Source of the DNA: Colocasia esculenta
Lineage: Eukaryota; Streptophyta; Magnoliopsida; Alismatales; Araceae
NCBI GenBank assembly: GCA_014218235.1
Contig: CM024753.1
Location: forward strand, 6,572,001 to 6,636,000
Reading direction: 5' to 3'
Length of the DNA: 64,000 nt
In this document: one piece after another, positions 21,801 to 34,437 of the stretch
Layout of the letters: each line of letters starts with the position of its first letter
Numbering within the stretch: the first letter of the stretch is position 1
Notes under the pieces: model-generated
Databases searched by the model: none
What the model saw: the letters and a program-made list of their open reading frames with translations, nothing else
Told to the model about the DNA's origin: nothing
Made by a program: the position numbers and the translations under genes

Positions 21801-24800
21801 TATGCCCAATTCATTCATTGAAGGGGTGGGAATAAACCGGAGGGGATGACGATATCGGCGATGTTCGGGCACCCATGTCCACGACCTGGGGAGGAGATCT
21901 CGCGTCGAGTTGAACATGACTTCCGATCGCTGTGACTGGGCTCCGCGTGTAGCCTCCGCCAGCGATTCGCGTAATCGAGGGAGTCGCTACTGTAAAAAAC
22001 CTTGGAATAGGGGAGATCGTCGGCTAGAATCGCAATTTTAGAGTGCAAAATGATGGTTTTTCAACCACGAAACGACGTCTTATCGCCTGAGGCAATAAGG
22101 AGGCGTCGAGCGCCTCTTAGTGCAGATTCCGAATTGGGGTCTTATAAGCGATTCCGATAACCGAGCGAAAAGTTATGCTCGTTTGACCTAAGGGGTGTTC
22201 GTATGCGATCGCATCGGTAGACCGCGACCGCGCTCCCGGAGAGGAATTTGGGCGCCGGACCGGAAATCTCCGAATGCGACCTTTTATCGGCCGGGTCAAA
22301 GTGCCGATTCTGAATTGAGGCCTCGCGGGTAGTACCGACCCCCGGGCGAATAAATATCTGCATCCGTCCGGAGGGTACGGCAGTCGGTGTACTAGTACAC
22401 GCGCTCTTGGGGGGGGGGGGGGGGAATTTTGGCCCCAAAATGGAATTCTGTGAAACCAGCACCTTGTCGACCGTCTCGGAGTGCCGATTCCGAATTGTGG
22501 TCACATAAGCGATTCCGATGCGCGTGCGGAAAGTTATGCCCAATTCTTTCGCTGAAGGGGTGGGAATAAACCGGAGGGGATGACGATATCGGCGATGTTC
22601 GGGCACCCATATCCACGACCTGGGGAGGAGATCTCGCATCGAGTTGAACACGACTTCCAATCACTATGACTGTGCGGTTCCTCGTGTGGGCTCCGCCAGC
22701 GATTCGCGTAATCGAGGGAGTCGCTACTGCAAAAAAACTTTGGAATAGGGGAGATCGTCTGCTAGAATCGCAATTACAGAGTGCGTAACGAAGGTTTTTA
22801 GACCCCAAAAGGACGTCTTATCTCCTGAGGCAATAACGGGGCATCGAGTGCCTCTGAGTGCAGATTCCGAATTGGGGTCTTATAAGCGATTCCTATAATC
22901 AAGCAAAAAGTTATGCCTGTTTGAGCAAAGGGGTGTCCGTATGCGATCGCATCGACAGCCCGCGACCGCGCTCCCGGAGAGGAATTTGGGTGCCAAACCG
23001 GAAATCTCCGAATGCAACCTTTTACCGATCGGTTCGAAGTGCCGATTCTGAATTGGGGCCACGCGGGCGGTTCCCACCCCCTGGCGAATAAATATTCACG
23101 TCCGACCGGAGGGTACGACAGTCGGTGTACTAGTACACATGCTCCGGGGGGGGGGGGGGGGGGGGGGAGGGGGGGAAGTTTTGCCCCAGAACGGAATTCC
23201 GCGAACCAACGCCCTGTCGACCGTCTTGGAGTGCCGATTCCGAATTGTGGTAACATAAGCGATTCTGATGCCCGTGCGAAAGTTATGCCCAATTCTTTCG
23301 CTGAAGGGGTGGGAATAAACTGGAGGGGGTGACTATATCGGCGATGTTCGGGCACCTATATCCACGACCTGGGGAGGTGATCTCGCGTGAGTTGAACACG
23401 ACTTTTGATCACTAGGCTGGTAGGGTTTTTGGACCCATAAACGACGTCTTATCACCTGAGGCAATAAGGGGGCGTCGAGCGCCTCTGAGTGCCGATTGCG
23501 AATTGGGTTCTTAAAAGCAATTTCGATAATCAAGCGAAAAGTTATGCCCATTTGAGCGAAGGGGTGTCCGTATACGATCGCATCGGCATCCCGCGACCGC
23601 GCTCCCAGAGAGGAATTTGGGAGCCAGAACGGAAATCTCCGAATGCGACCTTCTACCTACCAGGTTGAAGTGCCGATTCTGAATTAGGGCCTCGCGGGCG
23701 GTTCTTACACCCGGGCGAATAAAAATTCGCGTCCGACCGGAGGGTACGGCAGGTGATGTACTAGTACACACACTCCGGGCGGGAATTTTGGCCCCGGGAC
23801 GGAATTCTGCGAAACCAACGCCCTGTCGACCGTCTCGGAGTGCCGATTCCACATTGTGGTCACATAAACGATTCCGATGCCCGTGCGGAAAGTTATGTCC
23901 AATTCTTTTGCTGAAGGGGTGGGAATAAACCAGATGGGGTGACTATATCGGAGATGTTCGGGCACCTATATCCATGACCTGGGGAGGAGATCTCGCGTCG
24001 AGTTGAACACGACCTCTGAATGTTGGGACTGGGCGGCTCCGCGTGTCACCTCCGCCAGCGATTCGTGTAATCAAGGGAGTCGCTACTGCCAAAAAACCTT
24101 GGAATAGGGGAGATCATCGGCTAGAATCGTAATTTTGGAGTGCAAAACAAAGGTTTTTCGACCCCGAAACGACGTCTTATCGCCTGAGGCAATAAGGGGG
24201 CAACGAGCACCTCTGGGGGTCGATTCTGAATTGGGTTATTATAAGTGATTCTGATAACCGAGCGAAAAGTTATGCCCGTTTAAGCGAAGGGGTGTCCGTA
24301 TACAATCGCATCGGCAGCCTGCGACCGAACTCCCGGAGAGGAATCTGGGAGCCGGAACGGTAATCTCCGAATGCGACCTTTTACCGACCGGGTCGAAGTG
24401 CCGATTCTAAATTGGGCCTCGCGGGCTGTTCCGACCCCTGGGCGAATAAATATACGCATCCGACCGGAGGGTACGGCGGTCGGTGTACTAGTACACACGC
24501 TACGGGGGGAATTTTGGCTTTGGGATGGAATTCAGTGAAACCAGCACCCTGTCGACCGTCTCGGAGTTCTGATTCCGAATTGTGGTCACATAAGAGATTC
24601 TGATGCCCGTGCGGAAAGTTTTGCCAATTCTGTCGCTGAAGGGGTGTGGGTGACTATATCGGCGATGTTTGGGCACCCATATCCACGACCTGGGGAGGAG
24701 ATCTCACGTTGAGTTGAACACGACTTTCGATCGCTGTGACTAGACGGCTCCGCGTGTGGTCTCCCCCTGTGGAATTTTGGCCCCGGAACTGAATTCTGTG

Positions 24801-27800
24801 AAACCAGCGCCCTGTCGACCGTCTCGGAGTGCCGATTCCGAATTGTTGTCACATAAGCGATTCCAATGCCCGTGCGGAAAGTTTTGCCCAATTCTTTCAC
24901 TGAAGGGGTTGGAATAAACCGAAGGGGGTGACTATATCGGCGATGTTCAGGCACCCATATCCACAACCTGGGGTGGAGACCTCGCGTCGAGTCGAACATA
25001 ACTTCCGATCACTGTGACTGGGCGGCTCCGCGTGTGGGCTCTGCCAGTGATTCGTGTAATCGAGGGAGTCGCTACTGCCAAAAAACCTTGGAATAGGGGA
25101 GGTCATCGGCTTGAATCGCATTATCAGAGTGCGAAACGAAGGTTTTTCGACTCCGAAATGACGTCTTATCACCTGAGGCGTATGGGGACGTTGAGCGCCT
25201 CTGAGTGCCAATTCCGAATTGGGGTCTTATAAGTGATCCCATTTGAGCGAGGGGGTGTCCGTATGCGATCGCTTCGGCAGCCCGCGACCACGCTCCCAGA
25301 GAGGAATTTGGGCGCCTGACTGGAAATCTCCGAATGTGACCTTTTACCGACCAGGTCGAAGTGCCGATTCTGAATTAGGGCCTCACAGGCGGTTCCGACC
25401 CCTGGGCGAATAAATATCCGCGTCCGACCGGAGGGTACTGCAGTCGGTGTACTACTACACACGCTAGGGGGGGGGGGGTGGGAATTTTGGCTCTGGAATG
25501 GAATTCTGCGAAACCAGCGCCCTGTCGACCATCTCGGAGTGCCGATTTCGAATTGTTGTCACATAAGCGATTCCGATGCCCGTGCGGAAAGTTATGCCCA
25601 ATTCTTTCGCTAAAGGGGTGGGAATAAACGGACGGGGTGACTATATCGGTGATGTTCGGGCACCCATATCCATGACCTGGGGAGGAGATCTCGCCAGCGA
25701 TTCACGTATCGAGGGAGTCTCTACTGCCAAAAAACCTTGGAATAAGGGAGATCGTCGGCTAGAATCACAATTTCGGAGTGCGAATCAAAAGTTTTTTGAC
25801 CCCGAATGACGTCTTATTGCCTGAGGCAGTAAGGGGGTGTCGAGCGCCTCTGAGTGCAGATTCTGAATTCGGGTCTTATAAGTGATTCCGATAACCGTGC
25901 GAAAAGTTATGCCTGTTTGAGCGAAGGGGTGTCCGTATGCGATCGCATCGGCAGCCCGCGATCGCGCTTCGGGAGAGGAATTTGGGTGCCGGACCGGAAA
26001 TCTCCGAATGCGACCTTTTCCCGACCGGGTCAAAGTGCCGATTCTAAATTGGGGACTCGCGGGCTGTTCCGACCCCTGGGCAAATAAATATCTGCATCCG
26101 ACTGGATGGTACGGCGGTCGGTGTACTAGTAGACACGCTACGGGGGGAATTTTGGCTCCGGGATGGAATTCTGCGAAACCAGCACCCTGTCGACCGTCTC
26201 GGAGTTCCGATTCCGAATTGTGGTCACATAAGCGATTCTGATGCCCGTGCTGAAAGTTATGCCAATTCTGTCGCTGAAGGGGTGTGGGTGACTATATCGG
26301 CGATGTTTGGGCACCCATATCCACGATCTGGGGAAGAGATCTCACGTCGAGTTGAACACGACTTCCGATCCTTGTGACTAGACGGCTCCGCGTATGGGCT
26401 CCGCCAGCGATTTGCATAATCGAGGGAGTCGCTATTGCCAAAAAACCTTGGAATACAGGAGATCGTCGGCTAGAATCGCAATTTTGGAGTGCAAAATGAA
26501 GGTTTTTCGACCCCGAAACGACGTCTTATCAACTGAGGCAATAAGTGGGCATCGAGCACCTCTGAGTGCCGATTCCGAATTGGGGTCTTATAAGCGATTC
26601 TGATAACCGAGCGAAAAGTTATGCCCATTTGAGTGAAGTGGTGTTCGTATGCGATCGCATCGACAGCCCGCGACTGTGCTTCCGGAGAGGAATTTGGGCG
26701 CCTGATAGGAAGTCTCCGAATGCGACCTTTTACCGACCGGGTCGAAGTGCCGATTCTGAATTGGGGCCTCGCGGGCTGTTTTAACCCTTGGGTGAATAAA
26801 TATCCGCGTCCGACTGGAGGGTACGGTAGTCGGTGTACTAGTACACATGCTACGAGGGGAATTTTGGCTCCAGAACGGAATTCTACGAAACCAGCGCCCT
26901 ATCGACTGTCTCGGAGTGCCGATTCCGAATTGTTGTCACATAAGCGATTCCGATGCCCGTGCGGAAAGTTATGCCTAATTCTTTCGCTGAAGGGGTGGGA
27001 ATAAACTGGAGGGGGTGACTATATCGACGATGTTCGGGCACTCATATCCATGACCTGGGGAGGAGATCTCGCGTCGAGTTGAACAGGACTTCCGATCACT
27101 ATGACTGGGCGGCTCCGCTTGTGAGCTCCGCCAGCGATTCGCGTAATCGAGGGAGTCGCTACTTCCAAAAAACCTTGGAATAGGAGAGATCGTCTGCTCG
27201 AATCACAATTTTGGAGTGCGAAAGAAAGGTTTTTCGACTCTGATATGATGTCTTATCGCCTGAGGAGGGGGCATCGAGCGCCTCTGAGTGCCGATTCCGA
27301 ATTGGGTTCTTATAAGTGATTCCGATAACCGAGCGAAAAGTTATGCCCGTTTGAGCGAAGGGGTGTCTGTATACGATCGCATCGGCAGCCCGCGACTGCG
27401 CTCCCGGAGAGGAATTTAGGCGCCGGACCGGAAATCTCTGAATGCGACCTTTTACCGACCGGGTATAAGTGCCGATTCAGAATTGGGTCCTCACGGGCGG
27501 TTCCGACCCCCGGGCGAATAAATATTTACGTCCGATCGGAGGGTACGGTAGTCGGTGTACTAGTACACACGCTCCGGGGTGGAATTTAAGCCCCGAAACG
27601 GAATTCCGTTAAACCAACGCCCTATCGACCGTCTCGGAGTGCCGATTCTGAATTGTGGTCACATAAGCGATTTCGATGCCCATGCGGAGAGTTATGCCCA
27701 ATTCTTTCGATGAAGCAGTGGAAATAAACCGAAGAGGGTGACTATATCGGCGATGTTCGGGCCCATATCCACGACCTGGGGAGGAGATTTCGCGTCGAGT

Positions 27801-28049
27801 TGAACATGACTTCCGATCGCTGGGACTGGGCGGCTCCGTGTGTGGGCTCTGCCAGCGATTCGCGTAATCGAGGAAGTCGCTACTGCGAAAAAAACTTTGA
27901 ATATGGTAGATTGTCGGCCAGAATCGTAATTTCAGAGTGCGAGACAAAGGTTTTTCGACCCCGAAACGACGTCTTATCACCTGAGGCAATAAGGGGGTGT
28001 CGAGCGCCTCTGAGTGTCGATTCCGAATTGGGTTCTTGTAAGCGATTTC
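18889..28049 (+). repeat. Satellite array, segment 2
   Basis: About 12-13 units continue in the same orientation and phase as segment 1. The first five bases (CACCG) are the right-hand copy of the copia target duplication. The first 350 bp contain many one-base deletions. Irregular units occur near 19955 (loss of the end of D), 23412-23430 (loss of most of D), 24760 (D joined to B) and 25240 (deletion in A). G-runs reach about 16 (19552) and above 20 (23147). Open frames here are periodic and are not called as genes. Confidence 0.95.
24751..24775 (+). other. Chimeric satellite junction D to B
   Basis: A unit breaks off early in monomer D (GCGTGTGG) and resumes in the second half of B (GGAATTTTGGCCCC). 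The rest of D, all of A and the first half of B are lost, and consecutive B palindromes are about 960 bp apart here. It is a footprint of unequal exchange or deletion. Confidence 0.75.
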
Positions 28050-28091
28050 TGATGATCAGTCTGTCCCCATGTACTTTTAATTAATTACATT

Positions 28092-28114
28092 TATATATAT
28101 ATATATATATATAT
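28092..28114. repeat. (TA)n microsatellite
   Basis: A run of alternating T and A lies near the 5' end of the solo LTR. Confidence 0.9.
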
Positions 28115-28351
28115 TTTTATGATTAACAAAACCAAACAAGAGTTTATCAATTATATCTAATGAATACTTCATAAGTCTTAAGTACAGGAAAAATACCAAG
28201 GTCAATCAAGCCAATAAAGGTATGCATTACTTCTCTGAAGCTTGAATCTTTTCAACATGATATTTCTCTAAGTCCATATCGATTTCTGTTGAAATTCATA
28301 ACGTTTTCCTTATAAGATTGAAAAGTCTTGTTGTTTCAAACAAGTCAATGT

Positions 28352-28935
28352 CATAACGACTCTATAAGTTATCGCAACGATTTCTTTAGAAAGCGTAACA
28401 ACTTGCCTGTCATAACGACTCTATAAGTTATCGCAACGATTTCTTTAGAAAGCGTAACGACTTGCCTGTCATAACGACTCTATAAGTTATCGCAACGATT
28501 TCTTTAGAAAGCGTAACGACTTGCCTATCATAACGACTCTATAAGTTATCGCAACGATTTCTTTAGAACTCGTAACGACTTGCTCGTCGCAACGACTCTA
28601 TAAGTTACTGTAACAATTTCTTTAGAACTCGTAACGACTTGCTCGTTGCAACGACTCTATAAGTTACCGTAACGATTTCTTTAGAACTCGTAACGACTTT
28701 CTCGCCGCAACGATTCCATAAGTTATCATAACGATTTCTTTAGAACCCGTAACGACTTGCTCGCTGTAACGATTCTATAAGTGTTCATAACGACTTGATA
28801 AGTGTTCATAACGATTTGCTCTCTATAATGACTTGTTAGTATTTATAACGATTTCTTTAGAGTTCATAACGACTTGATAAGTGTTCATAACGATTTACTC
28901 TCTATAATGACTTGTTAGTATTCATAACGATTTCA
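28352..28935 (+). repeat. 59-bp tandem repeat inside the solo LTR
   Basis: Units beginning CATAACGACTCTATAAGTTA recur at exactly 59-bp steps (28352, 28411, 28470, 28529, 28588), and degenerate copies continue to about 28935. Within each unit the motif (A)TAACGA-CTT/TTT recurs at roughly 20-bp steps. The array lies in the U3 side of the LTR. Confidence 0.88.
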
Positions 28936-29417
28936 TAAGTCATATAGCCATCGATTTCATATCTTGATATCTTATTCATCTTAAAAGCGTTGACTAGTCA
29001 AAGTTCTCGTAGACATCTCTCTGACGCTTCTGCATTTATGAGATCTGAATGTATCTCTGCATGCATGCAGACAATATCATCTTTTATCTTGCTTACTCTG
29101 ATTACGTCTTTTAGACTTAAGCTATTTGGCATTACTATTTTCGTGTCTATTGCTACTGACGTTGACTGACATCAGAGACAGCTTAGCTGTCTGCTATTTG
29201 AGATTGACATTTGTGTAGACCTCTGATCTAGCTTCATGATACAACGTTAAACAAAATAGAAGCCAAAGGATATTTCTGAAGATCTCATCTCTTTGCGTGC
29301 TCAAGTGATCAAAAGGCTGTTGACTGGAAGCTTCCAAGACTCCAGGTGTCATTCAGTCTAACGACTACTCAAAAGAGAGACAACGGACACTTCATCGTCT
29401 AGATTTCAAATTGAAGA

Positions 29418-29425
29418 TATATATA
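29418..29425 (+). promoter_or_regulatory. Candidate TATA box of the solo LTR
   Basis: TATATATA in GAAGATATATATACAAG lies on the plus strand between the 59-bp array and the 45-bp array, at the position expected for the LTR core promoter. Confidence 0.5.
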
Positions 29426-29681
29426 CAAGTCAGAAGAACAGAAGAAAAAAAAACAGATCGCGTATTCAAGCATTCAATTTCTTCTGAAGAAGTCCAGAGC
29501 CAAGAACCTCATTCCACTTAGTTTTTGCTCTTTGCTCTCCACTAGTTTGTGAAATTCTTGAGAGAGCCCGTGTAGTTCTGAGAGTGTGCCCTGTTTAGAT
29601 CTTTGCTCTCAGTTCTAGTTGCTTCAGATCCTTGCTTGTTAAAAGCTTGATCTAAGGGCTTGAATTTCATTCATTCTCTTT

Positions 29682-29850
29682 GTGTTGTTCCCTTCAGTTG
29701 TGAATGAAGACCTAGTGGTATCCAGGGTGTTGTTCCCTTCAGTTGTGAAGGAAGATCTGGTGGTATCCAGGGTGTTGTTCCCTTCGGTTGTGAAGGAAGA
29801 CTTGGTGGGGTATCCACGGTGTTGCTATTCCCTTCGGGTGTGAAGGAAGA
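29682..29850 (+). repeat. 45-bp tandem repeat inside the solo LTR
   Basis: GTGTTGTTCCCTTCAGTTGT recurs at 29682, 29727 and 29772 and once more in diverged form near 29820, each followed by GAAGGAAGA-type and GGTATCCA motifs. Confidence 0.85.
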
Positions 29851-31164
29851 CCAGCTGAGCTGGGTGCTGTAGCGTCCTTAGGGGGACTGTACCCTAGTTA
29901 GTGAAATCCTGAGTTGTTGCTCAGGGACTGGACGTAGGACTCCTAAGGAAAGGAGGTCCGAACCAGGATAAACCTTGTGTTGTGTGATTATCTTCTTTGT
30001 ATGTTTGATATTTAAACTAACAGTCACTAACCTACTTCGAAGAACGTTTGTGTGAATCTTTTTAGTTACAGGTATCTTCAAGATTAATTTTTAAAGACCC
30101 ATTCACTCCCCCCCCCCTCTGGGCTCGTCAACTGGGCAACAATTTCGATAACCGAGCGAAAAGTTATGCCCGTTTCAGCGAAGGGGTGTCCGTATACAAT
30201 CGCATCGGCAGCCCACGACCGCGCTCCCGGAGAGGAATTTGGGAGCCGGAACGGAAATCTCTGAATGCGACCTTTTACCTACCGGGTCGAAGTGCCGATT
30301 CTGAATTGGAGCCTCGCGGGCGGTTCTTACACCCGGGCGAATAAATATCCGCGTCCGACCGGAGGGTACGGTAGTCGGTGTACTAGTACACACGCTCCGG
30401 GGGAGAATTTTGGCCCCGGGACGGAATTTCGCAAAACCAACGCCCTGTCGACCGTCTCGGAGTGCCGATTCTGAATTGTGGTCACATAAGCGATTTCGAT
30501 GCCCGTACGGAAAATTATGCCCAATTCTTTCGCTGAAGGGGTAGGAATAAACCGGAGGGGGTGAGTATATCGGTGATGTTCGGGCACCCATATCCACGAC
30601 CTGGGGTGGAGATCTCATGTCGAGTTGAACACGACTTCCGATCGCTGTGATTGGGCGGCTCCTTGTGTGGGATCCGCCAGCGATTCGCGCAATCGAGGGA
30701 GTCGCTACTGCCAAAAAACCTTGGAATAGGGGAGATCGTCGGCTAGAATTGCAATTTCAGAGTGCGAAATGAAGGTTTTTCGACCCTGAAACGACGTCTT
30801 ATCGCCTGAGGCAATAAGTGGGCATCGAGCGGCTCTGAGTGCAGATTCCGAATTGGGGTCTTATACGCGATTCTGATAACCGAGCGAAAAGTTATGCCCG
30901 TTTGAGCGAAGGGGTGTCCGTATGCGATCGCATCGACAGCCCGCGACCGCGCTCCCGGAGAGGAATTTCAGAGCTGGATCGGAAATCTCTGAATGTGACC
31001 TTTTACTGATCGGGTCGTAGTACCGATTCTGAATTGGGCACTCCCGAGCGGTTCTGACCCCCGGGAGAATAAATATCCGCGTCCGACCGGAGGGTACGAC
31101 AATCAGTGTACTACACACGCTATGGGGGGAATTTTGGCTCCGGAACGGAATTCTGCGAAACCAG

Positions 31165-31245
31165 CGCCCTGTCGAGCGCCGCTGAGTGCCGATTCCAAAT
31201 TGGGGTCTTATAAGCGATTCCGATAACCGAGCAAAAAGTTATCCG
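31165..31245 (+). other. Chimeric satellite junction B to A with a shortened A
   Basis: The end of monomer B switches at GTCGA (31171-31175) into the end of monomer D (GCGCC-CTGAGTGCC), so A follows B directly. A then has an internal deletion at about 31241 (AAAGTTAT joined to CCGAATGC). Successive B palindromes are only about 250 bp apart. The switch point lies in the block shared by monomer ends. Confidence 0.75.
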
Positions 31246-34200
31246 AATGCGAGCATTTACCGACCGGGTCGAAGTGCCGATTCTAAATTGGGGCCTCACG
31301 GGCGGTTCCGACCCCTGGGCGAATAAATATCCGCGTCCGACCAGAGGGTAAGGTAGTCGGTGTGCTAGTACACACGCTCTGGGGGGGGTGGAATTTTGGC
31401 CCGGGAAAGGAATTCCGCGAAACTAGCGCCCTGTCGACCGTCTCGGATTGCCGATTCCAAATTGTGGTCACATAAGCGATTCCGATGCCCGTGCGGAAAG
31501 TTATGCCCAATTCCTTCGCTGAAGGGGTGGGAATAAACTGGAGGGGGTGACTATATCGGCGATGTTCAGACACCCATATCCATGACCTGGGGAGGAGATC
31601 TCGCGTCAAGTTGAACATGACTTCCGATCGCCCTGACTGGGCGGCTCCAGTGTGGGCTCCGCCAGCGATTCGCGTAATTGAAGGAGTCGCTACTGCCAAA
31701 AAACCTTGGAATATGGGAGATCGTCGGCTAGAATCACAATTTTAGAGTGCGAAACGAAGGTTTTTTGACCCCGAAACGACGACTTAATGCCTGAGGCTAT
31801 AAGGAGGCTCGAGCGCCTCTGAGTGCTGATTCTGAATTGGGGTCTTATAAGCGATTCTGATAACCGAGCGAAAAGTTATGCCCATTTGAGCGAAGGGGTG
31901 TCCGTATGCGATCGCATCGGCAGCCTGCGACCGCGCTCCCGGAGAGGAATTTGGACGCCAGACCGCACATCTCCGAATGCGAGCATTTATCGACCGGGTC
32001 GAAGTGCCGATTCTGAATTGGGGCCTCGCAGGCGGTTCCGACCCCCAGGCGAATAAATATCCGAATCCGACCGGAGGGTACGACAGTCGGTTTATTAGTA
32101 CACACGCTCCGGGGGGAATTTAGGCCCCGAAACGGAATTCCAAAAAACCAACGCCCTATCGACCGTCTCAGAGTGCCGATTCTGAATTGTGGTAACATAA
32201 GCCATTCCGATGCCCGTGCGGAATGTTATGCCCAATTTTTTTGCTGAAGGGGTGGGAATAAACCGGAGGGGGTGACTATATCGGTGATGTACGGGCACCC
32301 ATATCCACGACCTGGAGAGGAGATCTCACGTCGAGCTGAAGACGACTTCCGATCACTGTGACTGGGCGGCTCCGCGTGTGGCCTCCGCCAGCGATTCGCG
32401 TAATCGAGGGAGTCGCTTCTGCTAAAAAACCTTGGAATAGAAGAGATCATCGGCTAGAATCACAATTTCAGAGTGCGAAACGAAGGTTTTTCGACCCCGA
32501 AACAACATCTTATCGCCTGAGGCAATAAGGGCATCGAGCGCCTCTGAGTGTCGATTCCGAATTGGGGTCTTACAAGCGATTCCGATAACCGAGCGAAAAG
32601 TTATGCCCGTTTGAGCGAAGCGGTGTCCGTATACGATCGCATCGGCAGCCTGCGACCGCGCTCCCGGAGAGGAATTTGCGTGCCGGACCGGAAATCTCCG
32701 AATGCGACCATTTACCGAACGAGTCGAAGTGCCGATTCTGAATTGGCGCCTCGTGGGCGGTTTCGACCCCAGGGCGAATAAATATTTGCATCTGTCCGAG
32801 GGTACGGCAGTCGGTGTACTAGTACACACGCTCCGGGGGGGGGGGGAATTTTGGCCCGGGAACAGAATTTCGCGAAACCAGCGCCCTGTCGACCGTCTCA
32901 GAGTGTTGATTCCGAATTGTGGTCACATAAGCGATTCCGATGCCCGTGCGGAATGTTATGCCAAATTCTTTCCCTGAAGGGGTGGGAATAAACTGGACGG
33001 GGTGACTATATCGACGATGTTCGGGCACCCATATCCACGATATGGGGAGGAGGTCTCACGTCGAGTTGAACCCGACTTCTAATCGTTGTGATTGGGCAGC
33101 TCCGATGTGTCGGCACCGCCAGCGATTCACGTTATCGAAGGAGTCGTTACTGCCAAAAAACCTTGGAATATGGGAGATCGTCGACTAGAATCACAATTTC
33201 GGAGTGCGAAACGAAGGTTTTTCGACCCCAAAATGACGTCTTATCGCATCAGGCTATAAGCAAGCATCGAGCGCCTCTGAGTGCCGATTCCGAATTGGGG
33301 TCTTATAAGCGATTCCGATAACCGAGCGAAAAGGTATGCCCGTTTGAGCGAAGCGGTGTCCGTATGCCATCGCATCGGCAGCCTGCGACCGCGCTCGCGG
33401 AGAGGAATTTGGGTGCCGGACCGGAAATCTCCGAATGCGACCATTTACCGACCGGGTCGAAGCGCCGATTCTGAATTGGCACCTCGTGGGCGGTTTCGAC
33501 CACCGGGTGAATAAATATCTGCGTCCATACGGAGGGTACGGCAGTCGGTGTACTAGTACACACGCTCCTGGGGGGAATTTTGGTCCTACAACAGAATTCC
33601 ACAAACCCAGCGCCCTGTCGACCGTCTCGGAGTGCCGATTCCGAATTGTGGTAACATAAGCAATTCTGATGCCCGTAAGAAAAGTTATGCCCAATTCTTT
33701 CGCTGAAGGGGTGGGAATAAACCAGAGGGGTTGACTATATCGGCGATGTTCGGGCACCCATATCCACGACCTGGGGAGGAGATCTCGCGTCGAGTTGAGC
33801 ACGACTTCCAATCGCTGTGACTAGGGGGCTCCGCATGTAGGCTCCGCCAGCAATTCGCGTAATCGAGGGAGTCACTACTGCGAAAAAACCTTGGAATAGG
33901 AGAGATCATCGGCTAGAATCGCAATTTTGGAGCGCGAAACGAAGGTTTTTCGACCCCGGAACGACATGTTATCGCTTGAGGCAATAACGGGGCGTCGGGC
34001 GCCTCTGAGTGCCGATTCCGAATTGGGGACTTATAAGCGATTTCGATAATCGAGCGAAAAGTTATGCCCGTTTGTCTGTATGCGATCGCATCGACAACCT
34101 GCGACCGCGCTCCCGGAGAGGAATTTGGGCGCCGGACCGGAAATCTCCGAATGCGAGTATTTACCGACCGGGTCGAAGTGTCGATTCTGAATTGGGGCCT

Positions 34201-34264
34201 CGCGGGCGGTTCCGACCCCCGAGCAAATAAATATCTGCATCCGACCGGAGGGTACGGCAGTCGG

Positions 34265-34437
34265 TGTACTAGTACACACGCTCCGGGGGGGGTGGGGATT
34301 TTGGACCGGGAATGGAATTCTGCGAAACCAGCGCCGTGTCGACCGTCTCGGAGTACTAGTACACACGCTCCTGGGGGGGATTTTTGCCCCGAAATGGAAT
34401 TCCACGAAACCAGCGCCCTGTCGACCGTCTGGAAGTG
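34265..34437 (+). repeat. Partial tandem duplication of monomer B
   Basis: The stretch from TACTAGTACACACGCTCC through the G-run to CTGTCGACCGTCT occurs twice in succession, the second copy starting at about 34354 directly after CTCGGAG. The duplicated piece is about 85-90 bp and begins inside the 14-bp palindrome. Confidence 0.75.

Larger units (their letters stand above)
28050..30141 (+). mobile_element. Solo LTR of a second Sirevirus-like copia family
   Basis: This 2092-bp block starts TGATGATC, ends GGGCAACA, and is flanked by the perfect duplication ATTTC (28045-28049 and 30142-30146) inside monomer A. Removing it restores a continuous satellite unit. Its 3' end (ATTCACTCCCCCCCCC, then CTCTGGG) and an internal CCGAACCAGGATAAACC block match the corresponding parts of the copia LTR at 5923 when that is read on the minus strand. 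It therefore belongs to a related family inserted in the opposite direction. No internal coding sequence or partner LTR is present, so it arose by LTR-LTR recombination or an equivalent deletion. Short ORFs inside it are not convincing. Confidence 0.9.

Noticed and set aside
28352..28935. CRISPR-like regular repeats
   Set aside because: Direct 59-bp tandem copies without unique spacers, in a plant LTR.
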